Shown here: in pieces, positions 24,209 to 34,393 of the stretch | Layout: each line of letters starts with the position of its first letter | Position numbering within the stretch: position 1 is the stretch's first letter | Made by a program: the position numbers and the translations under genes | Source: Entophlyctis helioformis | Taxonomy: Eukaryota; Chytridiomycota; Chytridiomycetes; Chytridiales; Chytriomycetaceae | Direction of reading: 5' to 3' | NCBI GenBank assembly: GCA_025526915.1 | Contig: JAHLKH010000014.1 | Location: 157,936 to 221,935 of the forward strand | Length of the DNA: 64,000 nucleotides | Notes under the pieces: model-generated | The model's database searches: none | What the model saw: the letters and a program-made list of their open reading frames with translations, nothing else | What the model was told of the DNA's origin: nothing

Positions 24209-25078
24209 CTACAGCTCCTTGTCGTCAACAACCACCTCGCGGCAGTCGGCAATGACCGTCTCGGCCTTGGGCCGATCGCCGTACGACGTCGGGGACGCCT
24301 CGATGGCCTTGACGACTTTCATGCCGTCAACGACCTTGCCAAACACCACGTGGCGGCCGTCGAGCCACGACGTCGTGACGGTCGTGATGAAGAACTGCGA
24401 GCCGTTGGTGTCCTTGCCGGCGTTGGCCATGGACAGCACGCCCGGCTCGGTGTGGCGGAGCTTGAAGTTCTCGTCGGCGAACTTGGCGCCGTAGATGGAC
24501 TTGCCGCCCGTGCCGTCGCCGCGGGTGAAGTCGCCGCCCTGGATCATAAAGTTCTGTTGGCCGTGGTCGTCGTCGTTGGTGTCGTTGGTGTCGTCGTGGT
24601 CGTCGTGGTCGTGGTTAGCGCCACTCGACGTCCAGCTCAAGCAAGCAAAGCCAGCAAGCCAAGGCAGGACAAGACCAGCAAGCCAAGGCCAGCCAGCCTA
24701 CGCACCTTGATGACACGGTGGAACTTGGAGCCCTTGTAGCCAAAGCCCTTCTGCTCACCCGACCACGCCAGCAGCCCGTCAGCACACGCACACACACGCA
24801 CACGCACGCCAGCACGCCTCTCGCCCACGAGCCACTCCACTCCACTCCACGACAACAACAGACCAACGCACCTCGCCCGTGCAGAGTGCACGGAAGTTCT
24901 CGGCCGTCTTGGGCACCGTCGCTCCGTAGAGGCCGATGGTGATGTCGCCAAGGTCCTTGTCGCCCTGCTTGATGCTCATGACCACCTTGTGCGTGACCTT
25001 GGGGCCCTTGGCCTCGACCACCGGCAGCACGGCAACAGCGAGCGCCGCAAGCGCAACGAAAGCGTTTTGGAAGATCAT
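24209..25078 (-). CDS. secretory-pathway cyclophilin (peptidyl-prolyl isomerase, cyclophilin B type)
   Basis: It catalyses cis-trans isomerisation of prolyl bonds, probably in the ER lumen. Three exons, 24872-25078, 24706-24750 and 24209-24553, give 198 residues. A hydrophobic signal peptide ([19 protein letters not shown]) leads to the cyclophilin fold with [23 protein letters not shown], catalytic Arg in [22 protein letters not shown], and [12 protein letters not shown]. The short middle exon (45 nt) carries the KGSKFHRVI segment. The C-terminus ends DDKEL, which resembles an HDEL/KDEL-type ER retrieval signal with D in the first position. That fits lumenal ER residence, but it is inferred. 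Confidence 0.95.
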
Positions 25079-25206
25079 GTTTGGGTTGGCCGGCAACCCT
25101 CGCGTGCCTGCCAACACAGACACGACAACAACAGACTCGACAACACAGGCGAGACGCTGCCCCTTCATTGACACAAGCACCAGTCCAGTGCCAGTCCAGC
25201 ACCAGC

Positions 25207-27416
25207 TCAGCGCTTGCTCTTCTTGTTGGCATCGCCCTCGTCGCCTTCCCGCCCACGCTTGGCCGACGACATAAAGTCCTGGAACCCAAAGAGATCCGCC
25301 TCCTTCTCAAACGCTACCGGCCCGTCGCGCACCGCCGCATCCCTGCTACTGCCGCTGCCGTCGGCTCCCTGGAACCCGCGGTGCGGCGCCCGGTCGCCCA
25401 CGAGCCGCTCAATCTTTTCCGTATGCACACCGGCCGTCACCTCGGCCTCGACGCGCTTGGGCCGGTAGATGGCATTGCCCGCCGTGCCCTGGAACAGCGG
25501 CTTGTCATAGATGCCGTACGAGTCCTCGGCGCCGAACCCAGACGACAGGCCCTCGGACTGGTTGAACAGCCGCTGGTCAAACAACGACTCTTTGGACACG
25601 GTCGGCTGCGCGAGGCCGAGCGCAATCTTTTCCGAAATGTCGCGCTCCGTCGACTGAGCGAGCACCCGCGCCCGCGTCTCCGTGCCCATGTGCGACATGC
25701 GGAGCTCGCGCTCGCGCTGCATCGCCTTTTCGCGCCGCATCCGGTCGCGCTCGCGCATCTGCTGCTTCTGCTCCTCGCTCATCTCCTCGTCGTCTTCGTC
25801 GTCCTGGTCACCGCCACGGCGAGCACCGCCCGAGGCAGCGGCCGGCCGTCCATCATCGCCGTCCTCGTCATCCGATCCGCCGGCAAGGGCATTGGCAATA
25901 AACGCATCAACCGACGGCGCCTCGCCCGTTCCAGACACGAGACCCGCGCGCTCCTCACGCGCCTTTTGCGCCAGCATCCGCAGCTTCTCCTCCTTCTCGC
26001 GCTTCTCCTTGGCCGCCAGCTTGCCCTGCATCTCGGCACGCAGCTTGACCTCGTCGCGCGCATGGCGGTCGGCAATAAACAGCGCCTCGGACAGCTTGGC
26101 GAAATTGTCATTGATCGTGACTTGCGTGAGGCCGCGGCCGTCGTTGGCGAGTCGCTTGTCGAGCGGGATCGTGTAGCCCTTGGCGTTCTTCCAGTTGGAG
26201 ATGCACGGCGGGATGACCCAGTTGCGCTGCTCCTCGGCCGACACCTTGCGCGGCGGCGAGTGCATGACGGGCGGCGGCGGGGACGGCGGGCCGCGCGGTG
26301 TCTTTTTGTGCTTGAACATGGACGGCTCCATGGGATCGATGGGTGCCTCGACCATTTTGATGATGCGCGACTGTGCACCCGAGACGGACGATCCCTGGTC
26401 GGCCGGCGTGTACCGCACAAACACGGGCTCGTTGGTCTTGGTCTGGATGTTCTTGGGGTTCTTGGCACCCATCTTGGCTGCAATTCAATGCAGCGCAACG
26501 CAGAGCCATTGCATGGACGCTTCGTGTCAGCTGTATGCTTCTCCCATGCTGCTCCCATGCGGGTTCCATGCTGGTTCCATGCTGGTTCCATGCCAGTCCA
26601 TCAACCGCCTCAAGACTCACTTCCAACCAGCTTCTCGAGAGCAAGGCGCGTCTTGTCGGTCGTTTCCTGAACAGCCTCTTGGTCCGGCCGCTCAAACGAG
26701 GCATCGCCGGCAACGATATCCTTGGCACGCATCGCCTGCAGGCTCGAGTGGATGATCTTCTTGTCGTTCTGCTTCTGGCCCTCGTGGAGCACCAGATCGT
26801 ACCGGATCTGCCCGCTCTCATCTGTCTGCAGCGGCAGCAGCGCAGCCGACGCGGCCGACGACCCTGTGCCGGTGCCGGCGCCGGCGCCGCGCTGGCGGCC
26901 CATGTCCAGTGGGTACTGCACCTTGGGGATCTCGGGGAACGCTCCGCCGTCGCCAAAGTCCTGTCGTGGCAGCCAGCATCGAAGCCGGCCGAGTCAGCAC
27001 AGGCGAGTGTGTTGGCCACACACACACACACACACACACACACGCCGACTCACCTCGAGCGTCACAGGCATGAACCCGGCGCGCTGGCCATAGGGCGGCA
27101 CCTTGCGGGCCGGAGCACCGCTGCCACCACCGGCCTTCTTGGCCGCCTTGGCCGCCGCCTTGGCCGCAGCCTTGGCCTTGCGCAGCCGGTCGCTGTCGTC
27201 GTCGTCGTCCGAGTCGGCGTCCCAGCGCGAGGGAGCCGGAGCCGCCTTGGGCTTGGGCAGCAGACTGTCGCCACGCAGGGGCACGTCAGCTGCCTATGGT
27301 CTGCCTATGGTCTGTCTATGGTCTGCCTATGGTCTGCTGCATGCCACATGGCCCTTGTAGGCAGGCACTCTGCCAGCCAGCCCACACGCACGCACGCACC
27401 TTGCAAGCGAAGCCAT
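25207..27416 (-). CDS. PRP45: SNW-domain spliceosome protein (SNW1/SKIP/Prp45)
   Basis: SNW1 is a component of activated spliceosomes and a transcription co-regulator. Exons: 27400-27416 (17 nt, MASLA plus two bases), 27054-27264, 26621-26960 and 25207-26477; all phases agree. The tiny first exon is required because the next exon has an upstream stop and no ATG. Hallmarks are [34 protein letters not shown], and the SNW core [21 protein letters not shown], followed by a charged coiled-coil region. The C-terminus ends in a basic stretch ([17 protein letters not shown]). A DDDDDS acidic patch sits near the N-terminus. The gene lies 121 bp upstream of the ILV1 stop codon on the same strand. Confidence 0.95.
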
Positions 27417-27537
27417 TTCCAATCGTCGCGCAAAGCACAATTCGCAAATCCACAATTCGAAATCCCAAATTCCCAAATTTCCCACAATTTCCACAATTCC
27501 CCAAAACAACTACATTGGGACAGGGTCACGTGACTCT
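27417..27537 (-). promoter_or_regulatory. short AT-rich promoter region of the SNW1 gene
   Basis: Between the SNW1 start and the stop codon of ILV1 lie 121 bp with a conspicuous run of degenerate AATTC/AAATTTCC/CACAATT units at about 27440-27510. This is unlike the GC-rich surroundings. Its position just upstream of the SNW1 ATG suggests a core promoter or nucleosome-excluding element. Confidence 0.45.
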
Positions 27538-30500
27538 CTACTTCAAAAAGTGCTGGTACACGGGGTTGTCCGTCTCCTCGACAAACGGGTAGCGGAGGTC
27601 GCCCAGAAAGTCGGCAAAGTCGGCGACCGTCTCGGGCGGCACCTGGATGCCCACCATGACCTTGCCCACGTCGCCGCCGTAGTTGCGGTAGTGGAAGAGC
27701 GAGATGTTCCAGCGCGGGTGGCGCAGCGAGTCGAGAAAGTGCTGCAGCGCGCCGGGCCGCTCCGGGAACGAGAAGCGGTACAGCCGCTCGTGGGGCACCT
27801 GGCGAGCGGGGTTGGATCCAGAGAGTGAGGATTTGGTGCCAGAGTGTGTGGGGTTGGTGCAGTTGGGGGACGGGTGAGTCAGCTGGGAGGCATGCGGTAG
27901 ATAGCGCCAGATCTGTAGGGACGCCGCGTTGCAATGCGATCGTGACAGAGAGTGACAGCGGGTGACGTGCCATGACGGCGGGTCGTCACGCGTGCGCTGG
28001 CGCAGTTGGCGCAGTTGCCCGTATCGCGTCACCCCGCGCAGCCACAGCTCAGGCACGGCTCAGGCACGCGCATCATCGTGACTGACAATGAGTCCTGATC
28101 GGGCGTCGCGCAGCGGCAGCGTCCATCTGCACGTGCTGCACGCACAGACAGCACGCTGCACGCTGAGCATCGCCGATGGCGCTGTCCACACGCGGCCATG
28201 CGTATCGCAGTATCACAGCATCGCAGCAGTACACAGACAGCCTCTGACTCACGTTCTTTCGGCCGCCAATGAGGTACCGCGCATGCGCCTTGGCAACCTC
28301 GTTCGTGCTCACGTCCATGGCCGTCATGTTGGCCGCCTCGAGATCCGCGAGGATGCTGTCCATCTCCACGTCGCGGTTCGTCTCGACCTTGAACGACAAA
28401 AAGATGTGTGCCTCGACCGCGTCCCCGAAGCGGTACGAGAACTCGGTCACGGGCCGAGGATGGATGCATTGGTACAGCTTGAGGAAGCTGCGTGCGTGCG
28501 TGTTGTCCGCCACGTGTGGTGCATGCGGTGATCAGCAACCCTGCCACCGCCACAAATACAATACAGCGACAATGAAAGCAGCCATGTCCACGTCCAGACA
28601 CACAAACACACACACACATACGCCTACCTGCCAGGCTGCTCAGGGATGACGACGCTAATGAGTGCTTCGCGGTTTTCGCCGAGATCCGCCCGCTCGGCCA
28701 CGAACCGCAGACGGTCAAAGTTCATATTCGCGCCGCTCGTGACAGCAATGTACGTGCCACCGGTGATGCCCTTTTCCATCACATACTTTTTGGCGCCAGC
28801 AAGGCCGAGCGCACCGGCCGGCTCGACAATGCCGCGCGTGTCCTCGAACACGTCCTTGATGGCCGCGCAGATCTCGTCCGTCGATACCATGACCATCTCG
28901 TCAATGAGCGAGCGGCACAGCCGGAAGTTTTCGACGCCGACCGAGCGCACCGCCGCGCCGTCGGCAAACAGCCCGACCTCGGGCAGAATGACCCGCTCGC
29001 CCTTGAGCAGCGAGAGCGTCATGGCGTTGGCGTCGTACGTCTCGACTCCAATGATCTTGATGTCTGGACGCAGCCGTTTGGCGTAGCTGGCAATGCCGGC
29101 AGCGAGACCGCCGCCGCCCACACACACAAAGATGGCATCGATCTTGGTAAAGTCGTGCTGGCGGAAGATCTCGACACCGATCGTGCCCTGGCCTGCAATG
29201 ACGTACGGGTCATCGTATGGCGGGATGCTGACAAATCCCATTTCCTATCCACGTCCAAGACGGCAGGGATGTGTGTAGGTGTCAGTCGGCTGGGACAGAG
29301 TGCTCGTCACAGGCGTGCGGGCGAGACCATACTTCAGAGAGACGCGCGGCTTCGGTCTTGGCTTCGTCAAAGTCGTTGCCAAACAGCCGCACCGTCGCAC
29401 CGAGCCGCTCCACGTTCTTCCATTTGATGGGCGGCGTGGCAATCGGCATGACAATGGTCGCCTTGACGCCCATGTGCTTGGCAGCCAGCGCGACACCTGT
29501 ATCCCAGCGGACCCGACAGTCAGTCAGTCGATCAGTCGGTCAGTCGGTCAGTCGATCAGTCGATCAGTCAGTCAGGCAATCAAACCCGATCGTCGCAACC
29601 CAACGCGATGCAACACACCCTGAGCATGGTTGCCAGCCGAACACGCCACGACACCCGCACGCCGCTCGCTCTCGGACAGCTGCACCATGCGGTTGAACGC
29701 GCCACGCAGCTTGAACGAGAACACGGGCTGCAGATCCTCGCGCTTGAGCAAGATGCGGTTGCCGAGCCGCGCCGACAGGTTGCGGGCCTCCTGCAGCGGC
29801 GTCTCGAGCGCCACGTCGTACACGCGCGCCGTGAGGATGAGCTTGAGGTAGTCGGGGTCGTTGGGGCCAGTCGATGCAACGGGCGTGCCGGCGTTGGGGT
29901 TGGCGACAATGGACGGCGACGAGGCGAGGGAAGGGTCAATGGCAATGCCGCCCGTGCCCATGTTCAAGCCCGTGTTCAAGCCCGTGCCGGTGCCGGCGTC
30001 GGTGTCGGCGATGGTGTCGGCGATGGGCGACAGCGGCAAGGTGGCCGATGCGGGGAAGCCCGGGAGGGCAGAGAGAGAGGTGCCGGCAGATGCGGCTGCG
30101 TGCAGGGTGGCGAGCCATGGGGCAGACTCGGAGAAGGAGGATGCACCCGGCGCCGACGACCTTGGCGAGTTGACGGCGATGGGGGCCGATGCAGCCGCGA
30201 TGGCCACGGCGGCCGAGCGAGAAGGCGTGGTCATGGGCGAGGCACTTGACGGAGCAGGCGTGGCTGTGGGTGTGGGGAGTCCTGCTGGTCCTGCTGATGC
30301 TGGTCCTGTTGACGTTGTTGATGCTGCTTGTGATGCTGCTGCTGCTGCTGCTGCTGCTGCTTGCGGTCTGGACGCAGTTGGCGTTGTCGGAGTGGATGCC
30401 GTCGACGAGGACGGCGTCTGTGCAGATACGGTGGAAGGTGCCCACAAGGCCGCCGCCGTCGTGGATTGCGCTTTCAAATTGGCCGGTTCGGGCTGGGCGG

Positions 30501-31038
30501 CTGCTGCTGCCGGTGCTGCCGATGTTGCTGATTGTGTTGCCGACACTGCTGGCACGGCTGGCAAGGACATGGCCGAGTGGCCGATCACGGGCAGGCGGGC
30601 AAGGTCGTCGCCGCTGAAGCGGGCGCCTTGTAGAGACGCAGTCAGCTGCGAGACGATAGCGCTGCCAGTCGCTGTTGTGGGGCCGTTGGAGTTGGCATCG
30701 CGTTTGCTGCCTGTCGTGGCCGTGGTGGTGCTTGCAGTGCTGCTTGCAGTGCTGCTTGCAGCGGTGGTCGTGGTGGTGCTGCCGGCCGTGCTGGAGCCAG
30801 CGACGCTCGAGGCGCCGTCGGTCGTAGAGTGGCTGGACGTGGTCGATGCGCGAGACGCACTCCGGGCAGGGAGGTCGCTGTCCATGAAAGGGTCGGGGGC
30901 GGCCATGAATGTGTTGCCGACTCTCTCACGGGCGGGCCAAGCGAGCTTTATGGCTCCAGCGTCTGTGAATGCGATTGCAACAGGCGAATGCGAAAATGCG
31001 GTCGCGTGGCCAGCGGCCTTGGTCGGCTGACTGGTCAC
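27538..31038 (-). CDS. ILV1: threonine deaminase (biosynthetic threonine dehydratase) with long N-terminal extension
   Basis: This PLP enzyme converts threonine to 2-oxobutyrate, the first step of isoleucine synthesis. Five exons: 29619-31038, 29333-29496, 28628-29244, 28253-28487 and 27538-27798 (898 residues; the yeast enzyme has 576). PLP lysine sits in [13 protein letters not shown]. Other signatures are [19 protein letters not shown], the phosphate-binding [10 protein letters not shown], and [12 protein letters not shown]. Two ACT-like regulatory domains follow, with PVTEFSYRF and [12 protein letters not shown]. Upstream of [16 protein letters not shown] lie about 390 in-frame residues of Ser/Thr/Ala-rich low complexity. 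The start could be 31038 or 30906 (MAAPDPFMD). No classical Arg-rich mitochondrial presequence is obvious. Intron 1 holds a CAGTCAGTCGAT-type tandem repeat (29516-29578). Confidence 0.92.
29516..29578. repeat. tandem CAGTCGGT/CAGTCGAT repeat in ILV1 intron 1
   Basis: About eight degenerate copies of an 8-bp unit (TCAGTCGG / TCAGTCGA) fill most of the intron between exons 1 and 2 of the threonine deaminase gene. Confidence 0.75.
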
Positions 31039-31396
31039 GCCAAGCGTCAGGCGCTCGCTGGCTCACTCGCTCGCTAGGCAGCCAACGGCCGTGTGTGCAT
31101 AGAATATACAGTTCATTCTTGGGTTATGAACGAGTGTGAGTGTGACTGTGTGTGTGTGTGCAAGCAGGCGGCTGGCCGGTGGGTTGCCGGCCGCCCCGAT
31201 ATGGAACGACAGAAAGATGGGGAAAGGGAGAGGTGGGAGCAGCAGATGTGTGTGTGTGACGGACAGACAAAGATGTAGGCTGGCGTGTAGAGAAAAGGTG
31301 TCGGCGGCAAGACCGATCGCAGGAACAAGTGTAGACCGCAAGGGCAGAGTAGATACACGAACGACGGATGGACAGACAACGAGGCTGGCTGGCTCG
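31039..31396. other. intergenic: ILV1 upstream region and 3' end of the kinase gene
   Basis: The 358 bp hold GTGTGTG tracts and a CGGC-rich stretch next to the ILV1 start. I see no gene, TATA box or other defined element. It should contain the ILV1 promoter and the kinase terminator. Confidence 0.4.
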
Positions 31397-33920
31397 TCAA
31401 AAGGCAGCGAGCCACGGATGGGATGCAACCTCGTTGATGGTTGCGCGCGTCTTTGGGTTCTTGTCAAACATGCGGTCGAGCAGCTGCAGGCAGAGCGGAG
31501 AGACGGGGATCGTCGGCAGGGTGAAGCTGAGGTGCACGGCCTGGTTGGCCGAGGAGAAGGGCACCTGGCCCGTGAGCATGATGTACAGGCAGCATCCGAG
31601 CGACCAGATCTCGGCCTCGGGCCCGCGGTATCTCTGCGACTTGAGAATCTCTGGTGCGGCATATTGGATCGTTCTGTTGCGGATGGACAGGATGATGACG
31701 GAGAGAATAAGCAACTGTGCCGCAGACAGACAGACAGACAGACCAGACAGACAGACAGACAGACAGACAACCAGCGTGAGATGGACGTACCCAAGGAAAC
31801 GGTCAAACGTGTGGCCACCGACAGGGTCGTAGTAGCTGGCCGAGCCAAAGTCGATGAGCTTAATGTTGAACGACTCGTCAATCAGAATGTTCTCGTCCTT
31901 GATGTCACGGTGGACGAGGCGCAGGGCGTGCATGTGCGAGATGGCCGACACAATCTGGCGGAAGACGTAGCAGGCCTGCGCCTCGGAAAAGTGCTCGTAG
32001 CGCTCGATGCACTCGAACAGGTCCATCGACGGGCGAGATGCGATGGTGTGGGGAGTGGCGAATGCGCTGCTGCTGTTGCTGCTGGCCATGGACAACGGCA
32101 GGTCATGGCCAAAGACGGGCGATGCGGTGGGCGAGACGGGCTCTGCGCCGAGCGCAAAGTGCTGCAGCGTGTTGTTGCTGGCATCCATCATGTTGACGTT
32201 GTCGTCGTCGTCGTCGTTGGCCCATGCGCAGCCGTGCAGGTCGGTGACCAAGTAGCAGAAGACGTCGTCCTCGAAGTAGTCTGCAAAGCCAATGATGTTT
32301 GGGTGGCGGACCTGGAGACGTGAAGAGGGGGGGACACCAAACGGAGCACGGAAAATGATTAGCAACGATTGCCTGCAGATCATGCGAGTCCAGAGCGGAG
32401 GGGAGCCAGTGGTCCAGAGCGGAGATGCGAGGGGGGAAAGAGAGGGGGCGGGAAAGCTACTGGCGCGTGAAGACGGGTGGTGGACTCGTGGGGGCGGGGC
32501 TCGCGAGACTGAGGCTCTGCAGCGAGTTGGGCACGCGACCACAACGGGCACAAGCGAGACTCAGCCACCAGAGGGGCTTGGCTGGGCTGGCTGGGCTGGC
32601 GGACTGGCGGACTGGCGGGCTGGGCTCATCCAGATGGTGCTCTGTTCATGCAGCACACAGACACACAAGTGCCGCCTGTGGACGTGGTGGCTGGGCAGAG
32701 GCGCACACACAGTCACAGAGAGCGGGGAGCCGCAGATGACGGGCGGAAGGGGCGGGGCAATGCGAGGCGAGCGGAGTATGGTTGTGGACGGGGGCACAGA
32801 GACAGCGAGAGACGGCAAGAGACAGCAAGAGACACACTCACGTTCTTGAGAATGTACACCTCGAGAGGGACACGGCCGAGATCACGGTCGTCGACCCAGG
32901 CCGAGTGGGTCATATGGGCCTTGATGATGAACTTGACGGCGACCTCGCGGCGAGAGTGGTACTGGAGGGCCGAGCAGACAAAGCCAAAGCCGCCGGATCC
33001 GAGCTCTTCTGGATCGCATAGGCGGCAGCAAAGGCCGGGTTGAGGGGGTGTCCGCGCAGGTGCTTCTCGGCCAGCGTGGTGGGCGGCGGTGGTGTGGACG
33101 CCGTCGACGGAGCGGGCAGTGTATGTGCAGATGTCAAGGTGGTGGCTGGTGCCGCGGTCGTCTGCGATGCGGTTGCCGCGGCCGACGATGACGAGGATGA
33201 CGACGACACCGATGAGATGGAGCACGACAGCAGCGACGGCACGGGAGAAGGCATGGTGTGGCTGTTGCGGATCGGCTGGAGGGCCTGCGGTGGAGGAGGC
33301 TGGTGGTGGTGGTGGTGGTGGTGGAGGTTGAGGGCGGCGTGCATCTTGTGCTGTTGATGTTGCTGGGGCTGTGTCTGTGTCTGTGTCTGGGACTGGGACA
33401 GTGTCTGGGACAGGGACAGTGTCTGGGACAGTGTCTGGGACTGGATCTTGTGCTGGTGGATCTGGATCTGGACGGGAGCCAGCGACGGAGTATCTAGCGA
33501 CATGAGCAGCGACGACGAGGGAGGCGAGCGGAGAGAGCCTGTGCCTGGGCTTGGACTTGGGCTTGGGATGGGGATGGGAGTCGACGGCGGGCAGCGGTGC
33601 TGGTTGGACTGCGTGTGCAGGACGTGCTGCGAGCGGGGGCAGGGGTGGGGGGAGTCGGCCATGGGCGGCGAGGATGGACTGCAGCGCATCAGCGTGGGAG
33701 GCGAGCCGGCGGGCGACGGCGGTGGCTGGTATCTGGCCGACAGCGCCGAGGATGCCGGCGATGTAGACGATGCAGACGATGCAGACGCAGCGGCGGCGGT
33801 GGCAGTGGTGGTGGTCAGGATGGAGAGGCCGGCAGCGGGCGAGGCGAGGGCGGGCCGTTGGGAGAGGGCGTTGGTGTGGGTGTGGGTGTGGGTGTGGTTG
33901 AGGTGCTGTAGGTTGAGCAT
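31397..33920 (-). CDS. serine/threonine protein kinase, PAS-kinase-like catalytic domain
   Basis: PAS kinases link nutrient status to glycogen and UDP-glucose metabolism in yeast and animals (family knowledge). Exons: 32842-33920, 31791-32311 and 31397-31673. The catalytic domain reads EELGSGGFGFVCSAL (P-loop), VAVKFIIK (ATP Lys), LVHRDIKDENILI, KLIDFGSASYY, GTIQYAAPEIL and RGPEAEIWSLGCCLYIML, ending HPWLAAF. A roughly 65-residue Asp/Asn/Ser-rich insert lies between LVTDLHG and DLFECIERYEHF. The N-terminal 300 residues are His/Gln/Ser/Pro-rich; no PAS domain is recognisable. The frame is broken at about 33008: exon 1 has 1079 nt where 1080 are needed, and an extra G would restore AIQEELGSGG. 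Intron 1 is unusually long (530 nt). The start at 33920 is the first plausible ATG; more 5' exons are possible. Confidence 0.82.
31724..31770. repeat. AGAC tetranucleotide repeat in a kinase-gene intron
   Basis: About eleven copies of AGAC/CAGA, with one interruption (CCAGAC), lie in intron 2 of the PAS-kinase-like gene. It is a simple microsatellite. Confidence 0.8.
32575..32628. repeat. GGCTGGGCTG-type repeat in the kinase-gene first intron
   Basis: A short tract of GGCTGGGCT/GGCGGACTGGCGG units lies within the 530-nt intron 1. It resembles the longer array at 34317-34393 upstream of the same gene. Confidence 0.6.
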
Positions 33921-34185
33921 GGAGTGTGTGTGCCTGGAGAGTGTTGGGAGTGTTGGGAGTGTGCCTGGAGAGGGCCAGGTGGGGGAGGGGGAATCGGCGG
34001 CGTTTTGAGGGAAAAAGGCGGCAGAGGAGGAGCCCAGAGGCAGAGGCAGAGAGGCGGGGCAGAGAGACAGAGATGCAGAGACAGAGACGGTGGCGTTGAA
34101 AGTCTGTTGCAGGAGGAGCCAGATGCGGCACGAGGGGCGGGACGCGAGGGGCGAGATGAAGCGCCGTGCAATGCAGCGACGTGTC

Positions 34186-34300
34186 GTCGTGTCGTGTCGT
34201 GTCGTGTCGTGCCGTGCCGTGCCGGTGCCGTGCCGTGCCGTGCCGTGTCGTGTCGTACAATGCAGAGTTGTGCCGTGCAGAGCCGTGCCGTGCAATGCAA
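34186..34300. repeat. CGTGC/CGTGT pentanucleotide tract
   Basis: Around twenty degenerate pentamers (CGTGT, CGTGC, CCGTG) lie in tandem upstream of the kinase gene. No coding role is seen. Confidence 0.75.
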
Positions 34301-34316
34301 TCAATCAGCCAATGCG

Positions 34317-34393
34317 CTGGCGGGCTGGCTGGGCTGGCTGGGCTGGCTGGGCTGGCTGGGCTGGCTGGGCTGGCTGGGCTGGCTGGGCTGGCT
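34317..34393. repeat. GGCTGGGCTG tandem array
   Basis: Seven to eight near-perfect copies of a 10-bp unit GGCTGGGCTG. Related shorter tracts recur within 3 kb on either side. Confidence 0.85.
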
